DNA from: Blastomyces gilchristii SLH14081
Taxonomy: Eukaryota > Ascomycota > Eurotiomycetes > Onygenales > Ajellomycetaceae
Assembly (NCBI RefSeq): GCF_000003855.2
Contig: NW_003101675.1
Coordinates: 477,816-513,432 of the forward strand
Length of the DNA stretch: 35,617 nucleotides
Reading direction: 5' to 3'
The translations under genes and the position numbers were made by a program. Under the pieces are notes generated by a model, which was not told the DNA's origin, did no database searches, and saw only the letters and a program-made list of their open reading frames with translations. Below, one piece after another: positions 20,867 to 32,260 of the stretch; position 1 is the stretch's first letter; each line of letters begins with the position of its first letter.

Positions 20867-23800
20867 CAATGAATGTGATTCTTGTATCTACTGTGATTGA
20901 TAATATATATAATATAAAAGCTATGATAGACAGCAGTCTATATTACTATACAATGATAAAATCTTCAGTTGTAAGATATTATAATCTTCAGTGTATTCTC
21001 TTATCAAAATCTCAACTTCTCACAGAATTTGATAATTCAAAAGATGTTTGCACTCATTATATAATGAAATGAAACATAGATATTAGAGAATATCAGTATG
21101 AAGATGTCTATATATATGAAGTTGATAATCTTGATTATGATCTGATGTTAGAAGTTATCTGACTATCTGAACAAGATATCTTATTAAATGCTTGAAACAG
21201 AAGTTTAATATTTCCTAATAATAATAGAATTCATGAAGATGATATTTATAAGACTATGAATCTGACACAGATCTCTGACAATACTTATACAATACTCTGA
21301 AAAAGAAGTTATTAAAACTGCTGACAGAGTCACTGACAAAGTTACTGATAGTAGAATCATGTATCAATCTATTTCATCAGTCTGACTAATATCAAGAAAG
21401 CTCTAGAAAAGTTATTCTATACTATTATAATAGATTCTTATATAAAACTCTCTCAATAATATCATGAATATCTAGATATCTTCTGATAAGATAATATTAT
21501 GAATATATCTTCTTTACAAGACTCAGAAGTGAATCACAGTATTAAGTTAGAAAAGAAGAAGAATAAAAACTCTGAGTCACTGTGAGATTCTCTTTATAAT
21601 ATGTCTCAAGATGGACTTCTTCTTCTTCAGAAGATACTTAATAATCTATTAGATAAGAGATTTATACATATTAGTAACTCTTCTACTGCAGATTCTATTC
21701 TCTTTGTAAAGAAGTTAGATGAAGAACTCTGATTCTGTGTGAACTACTGAGATCTGAACATATTGACAAAGAAAGATTGATATTTGTTATCTCTTATCAA
21801 TAAGACTCTAGTATGGATTGAATGAGTGTAATAATTTATAAAGCTAGATATTATCACTGTGTTTCATAAGATTTATATCACTGAAGAAGATGAATAACTT
21901 ACAGCATTCTGAATATGTTATAATCTATTTAAATGAATAGTCACACTCTTTGAACTGACTAATATTCTCAGTACATTTCAGAAGTATATCAACTAAGCAC
22001 TCTGAGATTTTCTTGATAAGTTTGTATCTGCTTATCTAGATGACATTCTCATCTTCACTAATAAATTCAGAAAAGAGTATCAAGAGTATATATAAAGAGT
22101 ATTACAATGACTATAAGAAGCAGAACTATTAATTAATATTAATAAGTATGATTTTGAAGTAAAGAGTACTAAATACTTAGATATTATCATAGAAGCTGAT
22201 AAGAAAATTTGAATGAATTCTGAGAAGATCTCTGTCATTCTCAAATAAGAAGCTTCATATACTGTGAAAGATATATAAAGCTGCATTGAATTTACTAACT
22301 TCTATTAGTGATTTATATAAAACTTCTCAGATATTACAAGATCACTTACAGATCTCACTAAGAAAGACTCAGTATTTCAATAATCAGCAGACACTGAAGC
22401 TGCATTTATACAGATGAAAAAGATGTTTATTAATATCTCTCTACTCATAATATTTAATTCTGATTGTGAGACAGTTGTTGAGACTGATTTCTCTAACTAT
22501 ATGACAGAAGAAGTGATATTATAATATAATAATGAAGATGTTCTATAATTATATATCTTCATATCTAAGAAACTGAGTTCTGCTGAATGCAATTATGAAA
22601 TCTATGATAAGAAACTTCTCACAATTATATACTACTTAGAAGAAGAAGACTCTGAACTCTAAAGTGTATCTGAATTTGAGATAATCACAGATCATAAGAA
22701 TCTTAAATACTTTATAACTATCTATAAACTCACTAAATAACAGATAAGATGATCTGAGTTCTTAAGCTGTTTTCATTTTATAATATATCACTGTCTCAGC
22801 AGTCAGAACTTGATAACAGATACTCTCTTATAATGTGAGCAAGATATATCTTCTGATATAGCAGATACCTGTTGAATGAACTGAGAACACTGACTTCTAG
22901 ATCTGAAGATATTAGTTGATCAAGATTAAACAACTCATGACACTATATATACTTCTCTGATTAGAACACTTTCTCTTCAAACTAACACTTACACTGATAC
23001 TGACACTGATATCTTAACTTCTTCTGAATCTACACTAGATGAATTATGACATGTAAGAGCTTAAACTGATGAACTTTTTTAAACACTTATCAAAGCAGTA
23101 TGTTAAGAAGGACTCTGATTTCTTTCAGAACTACATATAAAAACTAATATCTCAGAATATTTAATTGATGATAATAACACTCTATGATTCTGTAAGTGAT
23201 GCTGAGTCTCTCACTCTGAACTCTTACACACTCAGATAATACAAGAGATGCATAATTTGTATATAACTGATTTTTCAGACTGTGAACAACTGTATAGAAT
23301 AGTCTTCTGAGAATTCTACTGATCTGAGATATCACACAGTATCAGATACTTCATCTGAAACTGCAACTGTTATTCTTTCATCATCTCATGAAAGAACTAT
23401 AGAAAAGATCTGCTAAAATCACTCAATGTTCTCAATAGAATCTGATAAGATGTGATAATTGACTTCACTATTGATCTCTCTGAGAGTAAGAGTTATAGAA
23501 ACATTCTGATCATCATGAATTGATTGAGCAAAGATGTAATATTGAAATCTTGTGATAAAATGAATACTGAACAAGTCACTGAAGCTTTTCTACAGAGTCT
23601 ATTCTATCAGACATATGAATTACTGAGATCTATAGTATCAGATCAGATCTGTCAATTCATGAGTACTCTCTGAATAAGAATCTGTCAAGTTCTCAAGATT
23701 ACATACTATCTGTCAACTGCCTATCACTCTGAGACTGATGATATGTCAGAACAGACAATTCAAATCATGAAGAATTATCTTCATAAGTTCTGTAATCACT

Positions 23801-24513
23801 TATAAGACAATTGACATGATCTTCTTCTACACACAGAGATCACTATCAATGATTGAGATACTGTTTTAACAGATATAAGCCTGTTCTTTCTCATATATAA
23901 ATATCACATAAAAGTACTGAATCTTCTAGAAATCACACATTTCACACTGAATCACTGCAGTCTGATTCAGATCACTAATAATATAGTAATGAAACTCTGA
24001 GACATCTGTGATTGAGCAGAAGCCTTCATAATAAGCACTAAACAGAATCAAGAAAATCAAATCAATGTCTATCAAGATCTCACTGAACAATATAAGATAG
24101 AAGATCTGATATGATTGAATCTTAAGAATATACAGATCATATGTTCATCTTATACACTGAATTACTGTCATATTAAGTATAAAGTGATAGAAGTTCTAGA
24201 TAGTCACAACTACTATCTTAACACATCATCAGAAATTCATGATATCTTTCACACAAGCTTGCTTCACTGCACTGTCACTGATCTGTTCTCTTCTCAACTG
24301 ACTTTTAACTGACAGTCACCAGGCATCATAGAAGAAGATAATAAACTTGAGTGAGAGATTGAGAATATTCTTAATAAGAGATTTCACAGCTGTGACTAAT
24401 AATATCTTGTGACATGAGTTGAGTATAATCATCTGACCTGAACTCTGAGTTCTGTATTATCTGAAACAGAGGCTCTTGACTGATGAGAACTGCTTCTGGA
24501 AAGAGAGGGCTAA
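20863..24513 (+). pseudogene. pol: Pol of G1 copy 2: protease-RT-RNase H-integrase-chromodomain
   Basis: The 1217-codon frame is kept from ATG to TAA but carries many TGA/TAA codons. The protease has MIDS (active-site Asp) near 20925. RT keeps an intact YLDD at 22033-22044 and FCVNY upstream. RNase H near 22440-22850 shows [17 protein letters not shown] and TDHKNLKYF. Integrase at about 23200-24110 shows SIVSDQ and an ETDD block. The piece 24115-24312 is the integrase C-terminal linker (NLKNIQI, YKVIEVLDSHNY). The chromodomain lies at about 24350-24500. The stop codon is followed at once by the 3' LTR. The protein would make and integrate the cDNA. Confidence 0.9.
24498..24510 (+). promoter_or_regulatory. 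polypurine tract, G1 copy 2
   Basis: GGAAAGAGAGGGC just before the 3' LTR, within the last Pol codons, parallel to copy 1. Confidence 0.75.
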
Positions 24514-24823
24514 TGTGACAGGCTGCATCTGATCAATTATATAGACTATTTCATTACACTTCACAGATTTCAATCACTTCATTCTTGAACATGTACACTC
24601 TGATTCTCAGTCATTCTCAATTGCTGATCCTCAGCTGCTATAAACACATATAGATTCTTCCGCCCTGAAGCTCCATCATGTACACCATCACATACATGTA
24701 TAAATATTCACTTTGATTGCTGATTCTCACACTTTCTCTTTCTTTTCCTTCTCTAATGTTTTTCTCTTTGTTATATAAGACCTATCAATATAATACTGAT
24801 CTATTCGGCGTAGGCCTCTTACA
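24514..24823 (+). repeat. 3' LTR, G1 copy 2
   Basis: 310 bp, TGTGACAGGCTGCATC to AGGCCTCTTACA, the same length as the 5' LTR. Confidence 0.95.
24699..24706 (+). promoter_or_regulatory. TATA box, G1 copy 2 3' LTR
   Basis: TATAAATA, matching the other LTRs. Confidence 0.45.
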
Positions 24824-24828
24824 TAACA
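24824..24828. repeat. target-site duplication, right (TAACA)
   Basis: Pairs with CGACA at 19112-19116 after two transitions. Confidence 0.75.
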
Positions 24829-25060
24829 GCTTCTATAAGATAGTTGATTACATTCTCAATCAGAGATAGAAAGTAGTAACTCTTTATATTCTTGAAGTTC
24901 AGATTATAGTAGTTTATATATGATCTGAGATCTTTATTTATCTTCTTTATAAATATCACAAAGACTTCTGTGAAGATCTGTGAAGATTAGATAAAGTTAT
25001 TTTTCAGATTCTTCTTTATATAAGCTTAAAAGATCTCTGTCTTATAATGAAAGAGCTTAT
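24829..25060 (-). pseudogene. G2 RT N-terminal fragment
   Basis: The reverse strand reads VIFIKKINKDLRSYINYYNL, then KNIKSYYFLSLIENVINYL, up to the insertion of G1 copy 2. This is the start of a gypsy RT (VLFVKKKDG..R.CVDYR.LN and YPLPLI region). It continues at 19111. Confidence 0.8.
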
Positions 25061-26659
25061 AAATTAATTCTTAGAAGAGTTTCTATTCTTTTATTAAATC
25101 TATTATCAAATTCTTCTCATAGTGAGATAAAAGTTCAGCTATCTTAGCTAAACTGAATATCTCTGTGAGATCTTGATATATCTCTGATATCTAAAGCTTA
25201 GTTTGCATGACTGTGAAGTTCTCAGACATTTATAAAGTTATTATATAGATGAGCTTGTCTTCTCTAATCAACTCTGTAATATTAACTAATTCTATCTTTA
25301 TAAGTAAGTCTGTTAACACTGATCAGAAGTATAAATCTAACTTATAAATAGATATATACAGATTATGTCTTTGAAGTTATACAAGTCTTAAGTATATATT
25401 ATCTGTGATATCTGTAATAATTACAGTATCTGTAAATCTTCTTCAAGTTCTGAAGAGATCATACAATTCAAAGATAACTCTTATAATTCTCTCAGCTCTT
25501 AGATCTGAGTTCTTATACTTTACTTATTATAAGAGTAGATTCTTAGTTTTCATTACTTAGCTTATTCACTCTATAAGCTTTAAAGACACTACAGTGATCT
25601 GAAATAATGAGTTTATTAATATCTCTTATACTGATAGAATAGTAGTACTGCAGTGTAATCTCTATCTATAAGTATGTATTTTCATTGAGAGAGTAACATA
25701 TTCAGATGTCAGCTTTAAGACTTTTAAGAAGACTGTTACTGACTCTGCTCATAACTTCTTAAATTTCTATTTTAATTTATTCAGATAGTTTGTGTGAAGA
25801 TATTCTGATTTCAAGTAGAAAAAGTAAAGACTCTTTTCATAGTCTCTCTATTATACACTTTATTTATAGCAGCTTATAAAGCTCTCTCTCTCTGCTCAGC
25901 AGTCAGACATGAATCTTTTTATATCTTATTATCTTTTCTCAGTAAATCTATTCTCTATTATTCTAACTCTTATAAAGCTGATCAGTGATCTGCTCTTTAC
26001 AGATCTGTGACTCTCAAAGTAATCTATAAGTAAGAGTGATCAGTTGCTTCAGAGTTAAGAGCTTAGAATCTTACTTATTAAGCATAATCTACATATCTTT
26101 ATTCAGTCTCTTTATAAATATTATTATTCAGATCTTATTTGAGAGCTCTGTTTTCACATATCTTAATTTATATTATAATTTTATAAAGTACTGTGAGTAG
26201 TCTTTATCAGATTTCTTATCTCTTTTTCTAATATTAATAATTACAGTTCAGATGTTCTCTGTCTAACTTACAGAGTCTCTTAACTTATTCTCTAGACAGA
26301 TCTTAAGAATGAATCAGTGAAATCTCTTATAATTATTCTCTAGATAATTCAGTCAATTCTTGACTTTAATATAGTAGAGATCTGTTATTATATAGATAAT
26401 AGCTTCTTCATCTTTGATATTATATAGTCAGACTTGTAAGTCAATTTTAAATATAAACTTATAAAAGCTTTGATAGATTATGATTCAGTAGATAATCTTA
26501 AGTGATTACAGCTTAAGAAAGTTTCTTTTCAGTTTATAAGTATTTCTGAAGATTATATCTAGAGACTCAGTTCAAGAGTGTTTACAGACAGTAAGTATTT
26601 CTTATAGAAAAATAGCTTAATCTTATAGAAGATGCTCAAGAATGTTCTTCACTGAGATT
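25061..26659 (-). pseudogene. G2 Gag/protease region, heavily decayed
   Basis: The reverse strand holds charged text with many stops. Fragments such as KVKNWLNYLENNYKRFH-like (near 26300) resemble the capsid core of gypsy Gag proteins. No intact zinc knuckle or protease motif could be read with confidence. The assignment rests mainly on lying upstream of the RT piece and downstream (in transcription) of 34910-35190. Confidence 0.5.
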
Positions 26660-26826
26660 TATGATTCAAAGATTGCTTAACTCAGTGTACGATTACAGGT
26701 GTACGCCGGCTTCATATATACGTTATAATAAATTAATTAGTGGCCGCTAGGGCCCCTTTACATTTATAAGCATGTTTGAAAGCGGCCGTGTTATTATTTA
26801 GCAGTTATATATTCTTTCAAATTACA
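26660..26826 (-). repeat. 3' LTR of G3
   Basis: 167 bp. It contains the island GTGGCCGCTAGGGCCCC, shared with the right copy. The differences from the right copy are almost all transitions. Confidence 0.85.
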
Positions 26827-26835
26827 TTCTCTCTT
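26827..26835 (-). promoter_or_regulatory. polypurine tract of G3
   Basis: TTCTCTCTT on the + strand is AAGAGAGAA on the element strand, directly upstream of its 3' LTR. Confidence 0.6.
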
Positions 26836-26879
26836 ATCAGATGCAGTCACACTCATGTGATCATGACATAAGCTCTAGC

Positions 26880-27457
26880 TTTCTGTGAATTAGTGTGCTG
26901 CTAGTGTTCACAATTATATTTCTGATCTAGCTAGTGTTCTTCTTACACTCTTACAAAGAAACTTTCACTATATTATATCACTCATTCACTAAGTTTTTTC
27001 ATCTTTTAATCATCTTCTTCATTATCATCATTATTAACTATTATCATCTTATTCAAGATTTCTATCTCTTCTTCTATTCAATATCTTTCATTTATTCATC
27101 TATTATATTGTACACATTTCTGGTAATGACTCTCTGTTCTTATAATTAATGTTTTCATAGTGCTTATACTGAGCAGTTCATTAGCAGTAAGTATAATATC
27201 TTATGAAACATGACTAGATCTTGTTTTCTTCTAATAATTATCAGAATGTGTTATTATGAATGACACATTCTCTTCATCTTCTTATACATTCTTAACTATT
27301 TTTCTTCTTAGTGAGCTTCTGATCATGTTTTCTGACATGATTTTACATGAATGTAGATACTAATATGTTTGTTTTTATTTCTGTAGAATCTTCACATGTT
27401 GACAGATCTGTCTCTGCTGATAATAGTGAACTCAATGTTTAATTATTAATTAAGAAC
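26880..27457 (+). other. 5' part of the antisense region in G3, coding status unclear
   Basis: + strand. There are short open pieces (26934-27149, hydrophobic) and an intron-like interval about 27187-27240 (GTAAGT, a CTAATAA branch-like motif, ATCAG). It leads into the Ser/Thr-rich frame at 27458. The exon structure cannot be settled by eye. Confidence 0.3.
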
Positions 27458-27820
27458 TTGAACAATGTAATAATAAAGAAATTGTTTATATTATGTATGA
27501 CTGAGTCTTCTACATTCTTCTCTATCTTCTCTGTTTCTTTCTCTGCTACTCTCTCTCAATCTTCTACACTTGTTTCTGTATCTGATTCTTCTGCTTCTGC
27601 TTTCTCTGTTCTTACAACTCTTACTCTCACTACTTGTACTTCTGCTACTTCTGCTCTCTCTGCTTCTATCATCTCTGCTTTCATTATCGGCCCTCTCTGT
27701 TTCAGAAAGATATTGTATAAACTTAATGACTCACATTTCTTAGCATGTATACTTCTGTTCTTCTTGTCAATCTCTAGAACAATTTATTGTATGAAGACTG
27801 TGTATGATATAACTATTTAA
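27458..27820 (+). CDS. Ser/Thr-rich ORF of G3, antisense to Pol, unknown function
   Basis: 120 codons without a stop, unusual in this region. Residues 13-75 are almost all Ser, Thr, Ala and Val (SESSTFF, SLSQSS, TTLTLTTCTSATS). Many of the Ser are TCT codons that could be former CCT (Pro), so a Pro/Ser-rich linker is likely. Residues 76-100 contain a basic stretch GPLCFRKILYKLNDSHFLA. It lies on the strand opposite to G3 Gag-Pol, between integrase and the 3' LTR. I do not recognise the family. It may be one exon of a larger gene running to about 28870. Start codon uncertain. Confidence 0.4.
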   Translation: MNNVIIKKLFILCMTESSTFFSIFSVSFSATLSQSSTLVSVSDSSASAFSVLTTLTLTTCTSATSALSASIISAFIIGPLCFRKILYKLNDSHFLACILLFFLSISRTIYCMKTVYDITI

Positions 27821-28160
27821 AGCTCAGTCACTAAAACTGATTATTATATTCACTTTAATTATTTATAATAAGATAATTATTTATTCATATCAGAGAATCA
27901 TCTCTCTTTTTAACAGTGTTAAGACTGTAAGTCTTTTCTTTTTTCATCTTTTCTTTCTGACACTGATTTTCCTGTTCTTAGAGAAAATCATTATAAGTTT
28001 TATCATACATGAAGTCATAATATTGACAGATATCAAGAAACTTTTCATGACTGTTAAATTCAATATTATAAGTATATTCACTCTGATGAATTTCTTTGAC
28101 ATGATAGATCTGTATTAGTTCATTCTCTGACATCTGTTATCTGACTTTATAATACAGGTA

Positions 28161-28862
28161 AAAGTTATCTGTGTTTTCAGAAATGAGAATGCAGATGTTA
28201 TACTCTTTTACACTTACAGATATAAGGCTTGTACATTTTATCTGAAATATTATTATGAAAATGAGCTGTTCACATACTATGTTCTTCTTTCTGTATTTCT
28301 CTGTATTTCTCTCTCTCTTTCTGAGAATCCTTGTATATGTTGTAATTACATATACAACTCTAAGATCAGTAAGTGTTTATTCAATAACTGTTTCTATCTC
28401 TGACTTTGCAGCTTTATATACTAACAATGATTCTTAGTTACTCTGATATCAGAGATCATTTTAATTGAAGATGATAATGCTGCTAAGACTATTCTCTCTC
28501 ACTCTTAAGCTTCTTCTAGCACTTTCTCTTTCTCTTCTGCAGGGAAGGTTGTGTGCACACTGAGTTATAAGTATTTAATCTCAGATAACTCTCACTGTTA
28601 TTCATTCAGTTCTGTGCTTTCTTCTTCTTCAGTTTCTTTCATCTCTGTTCTCTCTGCTCTGACTTCTGGTTCTGTGAGTTTCATACTCTCTTTCAATTTT
28701 TCTATACATATATATATGCATTTCTATATTAGCATTTCAGTCAATCTTGTGATAAATGACATTAATGTTGTACACAGAGTGATAGAGGAATTGAAGATAA
28801 ATACAGTATTATTGCAAGAGTGACTTGCAGCTCTTGAATCTCTTATGAATCTCGAGTTTTAA
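28161..28862 (+). pseudogene. Cys-rich then Ser-rich ORF with C-terminal coiled coil, antisense in G3
   Basis: One + strand frame reads from about 28161 to the TAA at 28860, with only a few stops. The first third has paired cysteines (YKACTFYL, NPCICCNYI, KCLFNNC), suggesting a zinc-binding region. The middle is Ser-rich (SSSTFSFSSAGK, then SSVLSSSSVSFIS). The end (28740-28850) is a helical, charged stretch (HRVIEELKINTVLLQE, then LAALESLMN), probably a coiled coil. A neighbouring frame carries Arg-rich text (FFRRCGVENRL) to about 28920, so an indel may have shortened it. Function unknown. It could be an accessory protein of G3 or a captured host gene. Confidence 0.4.
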
Positions 28863-28989
28863 GATTTTCTTTATTTTTGGCGTTTTTCAGGCGATGTGGT
28901 GTTGAAAATAGATTAAATGTGTGACATATAAAAATGAAAGAAGTGTGTATGATAGCATTTGTGTTTTTTTTTTACAGCTGACTCTTATG

Positions 28990-29449
28990 ATTGATAATCA
29001 ATTCATTATCTCTTGAGTTATTCTCTTTTCTTTTCTTACACTTTTTCTTTGTCTGCTAGTCACTACTCTTATATAACATCTATATAATACAGTGTTCAGT
29101 GACTAGGTTCAGCAGCTTCTATTTTATGATTCTGTCTCATGTATTATACTGTCTCTCTTCACCTGCTCAGATCACTACAGTGAATGACTTATTAAAACTA
29201 ATCTTACTTAATCTCTGAGTGTTCTTAGAGATTGAGATGACTTGATCTCATGTGTTCATGAATGTTTCAGATACTTCATTCTCTGTTATCTCTGTAATTA
29301 AACTGATATAAACAGTTAAATTCAACTCTGAATTTCTTTTTCTTCTGTGATCTGATTCATGTATAAGTCTGCTACTTTGAGACTACTCTTTATCACATTG
29401 TGTCTGCTGTTAATAGTATGTTATTGTATGATCAGCTATAGTCTCATCA
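28990..29449. other. G3 segment between integrase end and antisense ORF
   Basis: AT-rich with stops in all frames. No motif recognised. The end of Pol is not defined better than about 29450. Confidence 0.35.
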
Positions 29450-32260
29450 CTTATTAAAGTGTGATATTTATCTCATTTTTTCATTACTTTTCATTCTTTT
29501 CTTATAATTATGAAAAGATTAGAATAAGTGAGATTATCTGATTTATAAGTGTCTATAATTTCTCTTACTTCATGAGACTTTTCAATTATAAGTCTCTTCT
29601 TTTTCAACACTGATAATAGTACTATAGATAATTATAATCTGCTCAGATCTTATATCTTTGTCTTCATAAGATATGAATCATTTATTAAGTTATATAAGAT
29701 CTGTCTCTCTGACTCTTTCAATGTGTATATTCTCAGAGAATGTGATTTGAGTATTTTATATAGCTTAAACCATCTAGATTGAAACTTCTCAGAACTCTTA
29801 TTATGTACAAGAACTTACATTCTCATCTTGAGACTTGATTTCTTAACTAGTGAGTCTCATATTCTTTTTGATTGAATTACTTAATTAAGAAGTAACTCAT
29901 TAGCTTTTGCATGTACATGGCTGATCTCTTTCAATCTTGATTTCACATCTGTGACTGCTGCATCTGTAACTATTGTTTCTGCTGCATCTGTAACTGCTAT
30001 TTTCTTTCTCACCTTTTCTGAAGCATTCTCCAGAATGCGTGGATGCAATTCATACAACAGATAGAATAATGAATGCTTGAAGACTGCATGCTGCTGAATT
30101 CATGTGACTAATAGCACCTGACTGAGATATTCATCTCATATTCTCATAGACTTGCTCACTAGATATTTCATCAGTATATTGCTCAGAATTTCATTCAAGT
30201 ATTTCATCTTCTCATTCATTTACAGATGATATAATATTATTCTATAATGTCTTATCTGTAACTGACTTATGAAATGCCTCATCACTTCTTCTACAAGGTT
30301 TACAATGTTATCAGTTAGAATCTCATGTGATATTTCATAGTTAATATAGATCTCATTATGTAGAAACTTTATCATCATCTTCTCTATCATCTCTGAAACT
30401 GCTTTCACAACTGGTCAGTCAGTAGTGTAGTCAATAGTAGTGATTATTCAATAATTTTTATTTATCATTTACAGTAATACATCTATGAGATTTATCTCTC
30501 ATTGTTTAAACAGTTGTAGTGTATATTTTATCTGATATTATATTTTCTTATATTCTAATTCTTTCTTAGATTCTTTCATGATCTGATAATTCAGGCACTT
30601 GTAAGTGTATATCTGAATGTTCTCAGCCGTACTTGGCCAGTACACTCTTGATTCAAGTACACTTATGAGTTCAGAGCTTTCTAAGTGACTGAATTTCTTG
30701 TATATTTATGTCACTAAGTCATGTCTAAATGAATATTTCAGGTAGAGCACTTCTATATATTCTAGATTATAATAAAGTATAACATCATTTTTCAATTTTC
30801 TCAGCTTAAAGTTTAAAATCATCTCTTCTATCACTTTTACAAGATATTTATTATCTGACATCTTACTGTTCTTTAAGTGAGAGATTATTATATTCACTTA
30901 TTCTAATTTCTTATATTCTCTCATTATATTTAATGTGAACTTTTCTTATATCTGATTCACAGAACTCTCACTCATGAAATTGAGTCTGTGACTGATTGCA
31001 TCAGATATCACACTGTTTAATTCTCTTCAGTATTTAATATAAAGATTATATACTTAGAACTCTGAGATTCAAGAGACTAAATATTTGAAAGGTTTTATTA
31101 TTAATTGTAGATAGATAAGACTTTTGTAATTTATAATCACTGTTATTATATATATGTTGTTGATATATCTATCTTATGACAACAGTATATGCTTGATTAT
31201 CAGTAATTTCCTTTTATTTACTAAGTAATTAAGCTCAGTATCTGATAGTTTTCTATTATTATATATCACTGAGTGCAGCTTGCTATTCTTACTCATCTGC
31301 AGAAGAGTGCGTCTGATAGCTTATTCAGATATATTCATCTCAATATAGAAGAGTTTATTATAATCTGATTGAATAAGCACTGAGAATATTATTATACATT
31401 CTCTCAGTGTGAGAAAGATCTCTTCATATATAATATTTCAGATAATTGAATAAAACTTCTTCTTTTACTAATTTACATCTATTTCTCTTAAGAGATCTGA
31501 GAGTGATACAGATATTTATGTGAAATTCTTGATAAATCTACAGTAATATAAGATTAATTTAAGAAACTGTTATATATGATGTACATTTCTCAGCTGCAGT
31601 TAATTCACTATAATATTCAATTTCTCTGAGATGAGATATATACAGTTATCACTTACTATATATTCTACAAACTTCCACTGTTCTATTTCAAACACATACT
31701 TTATTAATTTAATACAGAGCTTATACTCTGTCAGAGTAATAAGCACTTTATTAAGATACTTCAGATATTCATCATATAAGTTTGAGAAGACTAGAATGTT
31801 ATTCAAGTATATAAGATATGAGATTTCATTCTGTTTATAAAGAATTGTATTCATCATTATTTAAAAGATAATAGACACATTTATCAGACTGAATAACATT
31901 GTCAGAAATTTGAACTTCTTTCATTGCATATTAAACACAGTTCATAGTATTAACAGTTCATCTATAGAGATCTGTTAATATTCTGAGAGAAGATTAATCT
32001 TCAATAGATATCAGATATTTCTGACTGTATTCAACTATTGTTGAATTCATAATAATGAGTATTCATTCTTGATTGTAAGCTTGTTAAGTGCTTGATAATT
32101 GATACATATCTGTCACTCCTCATCTGTCTTTTTCATGAATATGACTGAAAAGCCTCACACACTTGATAAGAGTTGTATAAAATTATATTCTAGAAGGTCT
32201 GTGATCTGATACTTCTGTTCTTCAAGATGTGTTTGTGACAGAGAGTATGCATTTTAATTG
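29450..32260 (-). pseudogene. pol: G3 Pol: RT, RNase H, integrase
   Basis: The reverse strand from 32260 reads an RT with ICINYQALNKLTIKNEY, KINLLS and the catalytic YLIYLNNILVFSN (from YLDD) in the open piece 31857-31600. RNase H is at about 31370-31100 (YNKLFYIEMNIS, KLSDTELNYLV, VIINYKSLIYL). Integrase is at 30900-29450. It begins with a zinc-finger region around SFRHDLVT and ending CLNYQIMKES (30880-30590). The core follows with INLIDVLL and ILTDNIVNLVEE (open piece 30408-30220). The C-terminal domain reads FQSRWFKLYKILKSH, the GPY/F-type module. It is a different lineage from G1 by its RT and by the lack of a visible chromodomain. Confidence 0.85.

Larger units (their letters stand above)
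19117..24823 (+). mobile_element. complete G1 Ty3/gypsy chromovirus, copy 2
   Basis: The 5707-bp element has 310-bp LTRs and the same organisation as the copy at 8327. The Gag and Pol frames are each constant along their length, so this copy shows the original layout best: Gag in one frame, Pol -1 relative to it. It is inserted in the RT of G2 on the opposite strand. Stops in all domains; inactive. Confidence 0.95.

Noticed and set aside
28673..28740. Intron with GTGAGT and TTTCAG in the antisense ORF of G3
   Set aside because: The reading frame continues through without a stop, and splicing would put the coiled-coil exon out of frame.
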